In this document: positions 1 through 6,131 of the stretch, piece after piece
Position numbering within the stretch: position 1 is the first letter of the stretch
How the letters are laid out: every line of letters starts with the position of its first letter
Assembly (NCBI GenBank): GCA_052148715.1
Contig: JBKQHQ010000003.1
Coordinates: 1-7,018, forward strand
Length of the DNA: 7,018 nucleotides
Origin: JBKQHQ01 sp052148715
GTDB taxonomy: Bacteria > Pseudomonadota > Alphaproteobacteria > Rhizobiales > Xanthobacteraceae
Reading direction: 5' to 3'
Program-made: the position numbers and the translations under genes
The notes under the pieces: model-generated
Seen by the model: only the letters and a program-made list of their open reading frames with translations
The model's database searches: none
What the model was told of the DNA's origin: nothing

Positions 1-1418
1 TTCATGGCCGCGTTTGCTATCATCCCTGCGAGACCGGTTGTAACCGCGGCGAGCTCGATGCGGCGGTGAGCATTCACGCGGTCGAACGCTTTCTCGGCGA
101 CCTTGCCGCCGCCGAAGGCTGGCCGCTGCGCGTCGAGGCCCCGCCGAGCGGAAGGCGCATTCTCGTGATCGGCGCCGGTCCGAGCGGCTTGTCGGCCGCC
201 TATCACCTGGCGCGGCTCGGCCATGCGGTTGAGATCCATGAAGCGGGGCCGCTGCCGGGCGGCATGATGCACTTCGGCATCCCGGCCTATCGATTGCCGC
301 GCGCGGATCTCATGCGTGAGATCAAACGCATCGAAGCCATGGGCGTCAAGATCGTGACCAATCACAAGGTCGAGGATGTCCTGGCCGAAAAAAAGCACGG
401 AAAATTCGACGCGGTGTTCATGGCGATCGGCGCCGGGGTGGGGAAGCATGCCGATATCCCGGCGTGGGACGCGGTACGCGTCCTCGATGCGGTCTCGCTG
501 CTCCATGACGTCACGACCGGCGAAGCGCCGCGCCTCGGCCGCAAAGTCGTCATCTACGGCGGCGGTAACACGGCGATGGACGCCGCGCGCACGGCCCGGC
601 GTCTCGGCGCCGACGAGGCGCTCATCGTCTACCGGCGCGATCGTGCCCATATGCCTGCCCGCGCCTTCGAAGCGGACGAAGCGATAGAAGAAGGCATCAA
701 GATCAAGTGGCTGACCACCATCAAGGAGGTCGTCGGGCCCGATCTCACGGTCGAGATGATGGAGCTCGATGCCAATGGCCGCCCGCAGCCGACCGGCCGC
801 TTCGAGACCCTGAAGGCCGATGCGATCGTGTTGGCGCTCGGCCAGGATACCGATAGCAGCTTCCTGCGCCGGGTGCCGGGAGTCGATTTCCAGCCGGACG
901 GCACGGTGATCGTCGGCTCCGACATGATGACGGGGCATCCCGGCGTCTTCGCCGGCGGCGATATGGTGCCGAGCGAGCGCACAGTGACCGTGTCGGTCGG
1001 TCACGGCAAACTTGCCGCTCGCCACATCGATGCCTGGTTGCGCAACGCCAGCTACCAAGCGGCGCAGCCGGCGCCGATCGTGACCTTCGGTATGCTTAAC
1101 CTGCCAGTTTACAGCGACGCCGATCCGTCTCTCCAGAAGACGCTGGCACTGGCTGAGCGCACTAGCGGCTTCGAGGAAGTCGTCTCCGGTCTGAGCGAAG
1201 CGCAGGCGCGTTACGAGGCTCAGCGCTGCCTTTCCTGCGGCAATTGCTTCGAATGCGACAACTGCTATGGCGCCTGTCCCGAGAACGCGATCGTCAAATT
1301 GGGACCCGGGCGCCGTTATCGCTACGACTACGCCAAATGTACCGGCTGTGCGGTGTGCTTCGAGCAGTGTCCCTGCCATGCCATCGACATGGTCCCCGAG
1401 TTGGAAGGAACGCGATGA
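1..1418 (+). CDS. GltD-like NAD(P)H/FAD oxidoreductase with C-terminal 2x[4Fe-4S] ferredoxin domain (5' partial)
   Basis: This is a flavoprotein of the glutamate synthase small-subunit (GltD) family. It probably moves electrons between NAD(P)H and a ferredoxin-type carrier in the cytoplasm. The frame is open to the left edge (first whole codon at base 3, residue 1 here), so the start lies upstream and 471 residues are visible. A GTG at 66 is not the start, because the codons before it encode a conserved GltD-type segment with Cys5, Cys9 and Cys13 (CxxxCxxxC). Next come an FAD Rossmann motif GAGPSG (57-62), an NADPH motif GGGNTAMD (186-193) followed by YRRDRAHMPA, and a second FAD motif GVFAGGDM (314-321). 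The C-terminus has Cys409, 412, 415, 418, 421 and 425, then Cys446, 449, 452 and 456, which fits two [4Fe-4S] clusters with two spare cysteines. No glutamine amidotransferase or large glutamate synthase subunit is nearby; the next gene is nifJ. I therefore infer a NifJ-linked electron-transfer role rather than glutamate synthesis. Whether it prefers NADH or NADPH cannot be settled here. Confidence 0.88.
   Translation, partial: HGRVCYHPCETGCNRGELDAAVSIHAVERFLGDLAAAEGWPLRVEAPPSGRRILVIGAGPSGLSAAYHLARLGHAVEIHEAGPLPGGMMHFGIPAYRLPRADLMREIKRIEAMGVKIVTNHKVEDVLAEKKHGKFDAVFMAIGAGVGKHADIPAWDAVRVLDAVSLLHDVTTGEAPRLGRKVVIYGGGNTAMDAARTARRLGADEALIVYRRDRAHMPARAFEADEAIEEGIKIKWLTTIKEVVGPDLTVEMMELDANGRPQPTGRFETLKADAIVLALGQDTDSSFLRRVPGVDFQPDGTVIVGSDMMTGHPGVFAGGDMVPSERTVTVSVGHGKLAARHIDAWLRNASYQAAQPAPIVTFGMLNLPVYSDADPSLQKTLALAERTSGFEEVVSGLSEAQARYEAQRCLSCGNCFECDNCYGACPENAIVKLGPGRRYRYDYAKCTGCAVCFEQCPCHAIDMVPELEGTR
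1403..1409 (+). promoter_or_regulatory. Ribosome binding site deciding the nifJ start
   Basis: GGAAGGA lies ten bases before the ATG at 1420, inside the last codons of the upstream gene. It supports 1420 as the start rather than earlier codons in the same frame, which overlap the upstream ferredoxin domain and do not resemble NifJ. An in-frame ATG at 1441 lacks such a site and would remove residues that NifJ proteins normally have. Confidence 0.6.
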
Positions 1419-1419
1419 G

Positions 1420-4400
1420 ATGAACAAGCAAGTCGCGACCATGGACGGCAACACCGCTGTCGCGCACGTGGCGTATCGGGTGAACGAAGTCTGCGCCATT
1501 TTTCCGATCACGCCGTCCTCGACTATGGCGGAACTGGCTGACGAGTGGGCATCCGCCAACATCCCGAACATCTGGGGCAATATTCCCGTGGTTCAGGAGA
1601 TGCAGAGCGAGGGCGGCGCCGCCGGCGCGATTCACGGCTCGTTGCAGGCGGGTGCGCTCACCACGACCTTCACGGCGTCGCAAGGCCTGTTGCTGATGAT
1701 CCCCAATATGTTCAAGATCGCCGGCGAGTTGACATCGACGGTTTTCCATGTCGCGGCGCGATCGGTTGCTACCCAGGCCCTGTCGATCTTTGGCGACCAT
1801 TCCGACGTGATGGCGACGCGCACCACTGGTTTCGCTCTGCTCTCGTCCGGTTCGGTCCAGGAAGCGCACGATGCGGCCTTGATCGCGCAGATGGCGACTT
1901 TGCGCTCGCGCATTCCCTTCGTGCATTTCTTCGATGGCTTCCGCACTTCCCACGAGATCAACACTCTGATGCTCCTCGGCGACGACGAGATTCGCGCGTT
2001 GATCGACGACGAGCTAGTCCGGGCCCATCGCGCGCGCGCGCTCAATCCCGAGCACCCGTTCGTGCGCGGCACCGCCCATAATCCCGATACCTTCTTTCAG
2101 GCGCGCGAGACGGTTAACTCCTACTATGCCAAGGTTCCGGCCATCGTCGAGACCTGTATGAACGATTTCGCGAAGCTGACCGGCCGGGATTATCGCCTGT
2201 TCGATTACGAAGGCCCGGACGACGCGGAGCGCGTGATCATTCTCATGGGCTCCGGTGCCGAGACGGCGCGGGAGACGGCGGCAGCCTTGCGGAGCGCGGG
2301 CGAAAAAGTCGGTGTGCTGCAGGTGCGGCTGTTCCGTCCATTCTCGGCCGTGCATTTCCTCGGCGCGCTTCCGGCCGGATGTCGCGGCATCGCCGTGATC
2401 GAGCAGACCAAGGAGCCCGGAGCTCCGGGCGAGCCGCTTTATCTCGACGTCACGACCACGCTTGCCCAGGCCGTGATGCGCGGCGAGCGGCGCATCTTGC
2501 CCAAAGTCATCGGCGGCCGGTACGGACTGTCGTCGAAGGACTTCAGTCCGGCCATGGCCAAGGCCGTGTTCGACGAGTTGAAGAAACCCGAGCCGAAGAA
2601 CAGCTTTTCCGTCGGCATCAACGACGACGTCTCCCATACCAGCCTCGCGGTTGATCTCGGTTACTCGATCGAGCCCAAGGAGGTCATCCGTGCCGTGTTC
2701 TACGGTCTCGGCGCCGATGGCACGGTCGGCGCCAACAAAAACAGCGTCAAGATCATCGCCGAGGACGCCGGGCTCTACGCCCAAGGCTATTTCGTCTACG
2801 ATTCACACAAATCCGGCGCCCAGACGATCTCCCATCTGCGCTTCGGACCGAAGCCAATCCGCTCGCCCTATCTGATCAGCGCCGCCAATTTCGTTGGCTG
2901 CCATCAGTTCCATTTCCTGCAACGCCAGGACATGCTGCGGCTGGCCGCCCCGGGCGCTACTTTCCTTCTCAACAGCCCCTACGGGCCCGACGAGGTCTGG
3001 AACCGGCTGCCGCGCGAGGCCCAGCAGCAGATCATCGACAAAAAGCTCAAGTTCTTCGTCATTGACGCGAACAAGGTGGCGCAGGATGTCGGCCTCAAGA
3101 ATCGCACCAATACGGTGCTCCAGACCTGCTTCTTCGCAATCTCGGGAGTGCTCCCGCATGCCGATGCGATCGAGCAGATCAAGAAGTCGATCCGGAAGAC
3201 CTACGGCTCGAAGGGCGAAGAGGTCGTACGAAAAAATTTCCAGGCGGTCGACGATACGCTGTCCCGCCTCAACGAGGTTGCGGTTCCGGCCAAAGCGACG
3301 AGTCGGTTCGAGCGGCCTCCGCTTGTCCCGGCGAGCGCGCCGGAGTTCGTCCGCAAGGTGACCGCCAAGATGTTCGAAGGCCTGGGCGATCTGATTCCGG
3401 TGAGCGCCATGCCGGCCGACGGCACCTTTCCATCCGGGACGGCTGTCTGGGAGAAGCGCAACATCGCCGATGACGTGCCGGTATGGCTGCCCGACCTTTG
3501 TATCCAATGCGGCCAGTGCGGTTTCGTCTGCCCCCATAGCGTCATCCGCGCGAAGTATTACGATCAGGGCCGCCTCGACGGCGCGCCGGCGAGCTTCAAA
3601 TCGGCCCCGGTCAATGCCCGCGGCTATCCGAACATCCGCTTCAGCCTCCAGTTCTATGTCGAGGATTGCACCGGTTGCGGCCTGTGCGTGGAAAGCTGCC
3701 CGGCCCACAGCCCGATCGATCCCGGCGTGAAGGCGATCAATCTCAAGCCGAAGCTGCCGATTGTCGCAGCGGAACGCCAAAATATCTCCTTCTTCGAGCG
3801 TTTGCCGATCAACGACCGGGCGCGCGTGGATTTCGACAATGTGCGCGGCGTCCAGTTCCTTGAGCCCCTGTTCGAGTTCTCAGGCGCTTGCGCCGGCTGC
3901 GGCGAGACGCCGTACCTCAAGCTCGTCTCGCAGCTCTTCGGCGATCGCATGATGGTCGCGAACGCGACCGGGTGTTCGTCGATTTACGGCGCAAACCTGC
4001 CGGTAACGCCTTGGAGTGTGAACCATGAGGGCCGTGGGCCGGCCTGGTCGAATTCGTTGTTCGAGGACGACGCGGAGTTCGGGCTTGGCTTCCGTCTAGC
4101 GGCGGACAAGCATCTCGATCTTGCCAAGGCTCTGCTCAAATCGCTCGCGCCGGAGCTCGGTGAGGCGCTGGTTACGGCCATCTTGACCGCCCCGCAAGTG
4201 CGGGAATCCGAGATTCGCGCTCAACGGATACGCGTCGCGGAGCTTAAGACCAAATTGCTGTCGCTCGCGTCGAGCAATGAGACCGCGCGCGATCTCCTGT
4301 CCGTGGTCGATCATCTGGTTCGGCGCAGCATCTGGATCGTGGGCGGCGACGGCTGGGCCTATGATATCGGCTATGGCGGACTCGACCACGTCCTCGCGGC

Positions 4401-5013
4401 CGGGCGCGATGTAAACATCCTCGTGCTCGACACCGAGGTCTATTCAAATACCGGCGGCCAGGCATCCAAAGCGACGCCGCTGGGCGCCATCGCCAAATTC
4501 GCCGCCGCCGGTAAGCGCGTCGCCCGCAAGGATTTGGCCCTGCAGGCCATAGCCTATGGCAACGTTTATGTGGCGCAGGTCGCGATGGGCGCCAATCCGC
4601 AGCAGACACTCGACGCCTTCCGCGAGGCCGAAGCATATGAGGGGACGTCGATCATCCTGGCCTACTGCCATTGCATCGCTCATGGCATCGACATGCAGAA
4701 AGGCATGCAGCAGCAGGATTTGGCCGTCGCTAGCGGCTATTGGCCGCTCTTGCGCTACAATCCGGCCCTACGCAAGCACGGACAGAATCCCTTCCGGCTG
4801 GATTCGCCGCGGCCGATAATTCCGTTCAAGGATTATGCCTACAACGAGTTGCGCTACCGCGCCTTGGCCTTGACGCGGCCCGAAGAGGCCGCGTCGCTGC
4901 TCCGCCGGGGGCAGGATGATGTGACTGAAAAATATCGCAGCTACGAGGAAATCGCGAGCCTTCCCGCCAGTCCGAGCGACGCGGAATCAGTGATGGACGC
5001 GCCGAAGGCCTGA
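1420..5013 (+). CDS. nifJ: Pyruvate:ferredoxin (flavodoxin) oxidoreductase, single-chain NifJ type
   Basis: This enzyme catalyses pyruvate + CoA + oxidised ferredoxin or flavodoxin to acetyl-CoA + CO2 + reduced carrier in the cytoplasm. The product is 1197 aa, a normal length for the fused family. Domains in order: a pyruvate/thiamine pyrimidine domain with TPSS (31-34), Glu64 and Arg114, which fall at the same numbers as the active-site Thr31, Glu64 and Arg114 I recall for the Desulfovibrio africanus enzyme; GDHSDVMA (125-132); a domain beginning near 250 with GSGAE (277-281); a gamma-type domain with GADGTVGANKNSVK (431-444); and a two-cluster ferredoxin domain with Cys694, 697, 700 and 704 and Cys750, 753, 756 and 760. 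The thiamine diphosphate domain follows, with Cys824, Cys827, Cys852 and a Cys in CIAHG (1085) as proximal cluster ligands, and GDG (976-978) to NTGGQ (1010-1014) binding Mg-diphosphate. All catalytic elements are present. It begins one base after the upstream stop, implying translational coupling. Pyruvate specificity is inferred from full-length NifJ architecture. The physiological role could be nitrogenase electron supply or anaerobic pyruvate metabolism; no nif genes are visible. Confidence 0.96.
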   Translation: MNKQVATMDGNTAVAHVAYRVNEVCAIFPITPSSTMAELADEWASANIPNIWGNIPVVQEMQSEGGAAGAIHGSLQAGALTTTFTASQGLLLMIPNMFKIAGELTSTVFHVAARSVATQALSIFGDHSDVMATRTTGFALLSSGSVQEAHDAALIAQMATLRSRIPFVHFFDGFRTSHEINTLMLLGDDEIRALIDDELVRAHRARALNPEHPFVRGTAHNPDTFFQARETVNSYYAKVPAIVETCMNDFAKLTGRDYRLFDYEGPDDAERVIILMGSGAETARETAAALRSAGEKVGVLQVRLFRPFSAVHFLGALPAGCRGIAVIEQTKEPGAPGEPLYLDVTTTLAQAVMRGERRILPKVIGGRYGLSSKDFSPAMAKAVFDELKKPEPKNSFSVGINDDVSHTSLAVDLGYSIEPKEVIRAVFYGLGADGTVGANKNSVKIIAEDAGLYAQGYFVYDSHKSGAQTISHLRFGPKPIRSPYLISAANFVGCHQFHFLQRQDMLRLAAPGATFLLNSPYGPDEVWNRLPREAQQQIIDKKLKFFVIDANKVAQDVGLKNRTNTVLQTCFFAISGVLPHADAIEQIKKSIRKTYGSKGEEVVRKNFQAVDDTLSRLNEVAVPAKATSRFERPPLVPASAPEFVRKVTAKMFEGLGDLIPVSAMPADGTFPSGTAVWEKRNIADDVPVWLPDLCIQCGQCGFVCPHSVIRAKYYDQGRLDGAPASFKSAPVNARGYPNIRFSLQFYVEDCTGCGLCVESCPAHSPIDPGVKAINLKPKLPIVAAERQNISFFERLPINDRARVDFDNVRGVQFLEPLFEFSGACAGCGETPYLKLVSQLFGDRMMVANATGCSSIYGANLPVTPWSVNHEGRGPAWSNSLFEDDAEFGLGFRLAADKHLDLAKALLKSLAPELGEALVTAILTAPQVRESEIRAQRIRVAELKTKLLSLASSNETARDLLSVVDHLVRRSIWIVGGDGWAYDIGYGGLDHVLAAGRDVNILVLDTEVYSNTGGQASKATPLGAIAKFAAAGKRVARKDLALQAIAYGNVYVAQVAMGANPQQTLDAFREAEAYEGTSIILAYCHCIAHGIDMQKGMQQQDLAVASGYWPLLRYNPALRKHGQNPFRLDSPRPIIPFKDYAYNELRYRALALTRPEEAASLLRRGQDDVTEKYRSYEEIASLPASPSDAESVMDAPKA

Positions 5014-5037
5014 GTTGCTGGCAAAGGGCGGGGCCCA

Positions 5038-5045
5038 AGAAGGGA
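5038..5045 (+). promoter_or_regulatory. Ribosome binding site of the dihydroorotate dehydrogenase-like gene
   Basis: AGAAGGGA sits seven bases before the ATG at 5053 and is a good Shine-Dalgarno match. It lies in the 39-bp gap after nifJ, which shows no terminator or promoter that I can recognise, so the downstream gene is probably read from the same transcript. Confidence 0.55.
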
Positions 5046-5052
5046 CGAGGCA

Positions 5053-6048
5053 ATGAATCTGACGACGCGTTATATGGGGCTGACGTTGAATAACCCGCTG
5101 ATCGCGGGCGCCGGTCCGTTGAATTCCGAGCTCGACAATATCCGGCGTTTGGAAGATCTCGGAGCAGGCGCCGTCGTTATGCCATCGATCTTCGAGGAGC
5201 AGATCGAACACGAAGCCCAGTTGCTCGAGAATCTGATCGCGGTTGGAACCAACAGCTACGCCGAGGCGTTGACCTATTTCCCGCCCATGGCGTCGTATCG
5301 GATCGGCTCATATCAATATGTAGAAGCCGTCCATCGCGCCGCTGAGGCCGTCGATATTCCCGTCATCGCGAGCCTCAACGGCATCACGGACCATGGCTGG
5401 ATCGACTACGCATGCCAGATCGAACAAGCCGGGGCAAACGCGATCGAGTTGAACATCTACTTTATCCCCTCTGACATCGACATTACCGGACAGAAGGTCG
5501 AGCAACGTTACCTTGACGTCTTGAAAGCAGTGAAACGCGCCGTGAAGATTCCGGTCGCGGTCAAGATCAGTCCGTATTTCAGCTCGATCGGTCACGTGGC
5601 GCTCCAGCTCGACCAAGCCGGTGTTAATGGTCTCGTGTTGTTCAACCGGTTCTATCAACCGGATATCGACCTAGCACGGCTCGCGCTCATCTCCGACCTT
5701 GAATTGAGCAAGCCAAGCGAAATCCGCCTGCCGCTGCTTTGGATCGGTATCTTGGCGGGTCAGATCAAGGCGTCACTCGCAGCCAGCACCGGTGTCGAAA
5801 ACGTCGACGAAGTGATCAAATATCTCCTTGCGGGAGCCGATGTCGTTATGACGACCTCGGCGCTTCTCAGGCACGGTATCGAGCATATGAGAGTTCTGAC
5901 GGATGATTTGACGGAGTGGTTCAAGGCACGCGATCTCGAATCGCCGGATGCCATCCGAGGCCGTCTCAGCCACAAGAATATCGTCGATCCGACCACATTC
6001 GAGCGCGCCAACTATATTAAGATTTTGCAGAGCTACAGATCGCCGTAA
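5053..6048 (+). CDS. Dihydroorotate dehydrogenase-like FMN-binding TIM-barrel protein
   Basis: This 331-residue protein has the fold signatures of the dihydroorotate dehydrogenase family. They are an N-terminal NPLIAGAGPLN segment (14-24), a strand ending in ELN (132-134), AVKISP (169-174) with Lys171 in the place of an FMN-contacting lysine, and a C-terminal AGADVVMTTSALL segment (260-272) of the phosphate-binding type. There is no signal peptide or membrane segment, so it is cytoplasmic. True enzymes normally have ELN followed by SCPN and a catalytic Cys or Ser in a nearby loop. Here ELN runs into IYFIPSD (135-141), with no cysteine nearby. I therefore do not call it PyrD: it probably binds FMN and does oxidoreduction on an unknown substrate. 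Genes of this subfamily are, from memory, often found beside nifJ, and here it follows nifJ by 39 bp on the same strand. That suggests a redox task connected with pyruvate oxidation or ferredoxin. The start is supported by a close ribosome binding site and the typical N-terminus. Confidence 0.85.
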   Translation: MNLTTRYMGLTLNNPLIAGAGPLNSELDNIRRLEDLGAGAVVMPSIFEEQIEHEAQLLENLIAVGTNSYAEALTYFPPMASYRIGSYQYVEAVHRAAEAVDIPVIASLNGITDHGWIDYACQIEQAGANAIELNIYFIPSDIDITGQKVEQRYLDVLKAVKRAVKIPVAVKISPYFSSIGHVALQLDQAGVNGLVLFNRFYQPDIDLARLALISDLELSKPSEIRLPLLWIGILAGQIKASLAASTGVENVDEVIKYLLAGADVVMTTSALLRHGIEHMRVLTDDLTEWFKARDLESPDAIRGRLSHKNIVDPTTFERANYIKILQSYRSP

Positions 6049-6131
6049 CTGACGGTCTGATGTCCTTACTAAAAATCCGATTCAAAAACAGAATTATCAT
6101 AGCGTCTGTGATCGGTTGAAGTAGCCCGCGT
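6049..6131. other. AT-rich spacer between convergent genes
   Basis: These 83 bases separate the end of the dihydroorotate dehydrogenase-like gene from the end of the acetate kinase gene and are clearly richer in A and T than their surroundings. They hold inverted repeats suited to termination, described separately. I see no open reading frame with a plausible start and ribosome binding site, and no RNA gene. Confidence 0.7.
6071..6115 (-). terminator. Candidate intrinsic terminator for acetate kinase
   Basis: Read on the minus strand, an outer stem CCGAT/ATCGG (6115-6111 with 6081-6077) encloses an inner stem ACAGA/TCTGT (6109-6105 with 6092-6088). The inner loop is 12 bases and the bulge between the stems is asymmetric. 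The outer stem is followed at once by A and then five Ts (6075-6071). It starts 16 bases after the acetate kinase stop. The stem is short, interrupted and not very GC-rich, so it is only a moderate candidate. Confidence 0.35.

Noticed and set aside
66..68. GTG as the start of the flavoprotein.
   Set aside because: The same frame is open before it and encodes GRVCYHPCETGC, a conserved family segment, so the gene starts outside the window.
1..1418. Calling the first gene gltD (glutamate synthase small subunit).
   Set aside because: No large glutamate synthase subunit is adjacent, it carries an additional C-terminal ferredoxin domain, and it is coupled to nifJ.
1267..1419. Upstream extension of the nifJ frame by 51 codons.
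   Set aside because: It overlaps the conserved ferredoxin domain of the preceding gene in another frame and does not look like NifJ. The ribosome binding site and family N-terminus favour 1420.
2014..2784. Long open frame on the minus strand inside nifJ (256 codons).
   Set aside because: It is fully antisense to well-conserved NifJ coding sequence, shows no recognisable protein motif, and long antisense frames are expected in GC-rich genes.
2803..3780. Long open frame on the minus strand inside nifJ (325 codons).
   Set aside because: It has the same antisense, GC-driven origin. Its predicted product is rich in Arg, Asp, Glu, Leu and His with no domain pattern, and it lies opposite the ferredoxin domain of NifJ.
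6036..6059. Possible hairpin over the stop codon of the dihydroorotate dehydrogenase-like gene (CAGA/TCTG and CCGT/ACGG with a three-base bulge).
   Set aside because: It is weak and interrupted, and no T run follows on the plus strand, so it is not adequate evidence for a terminator of the operon.
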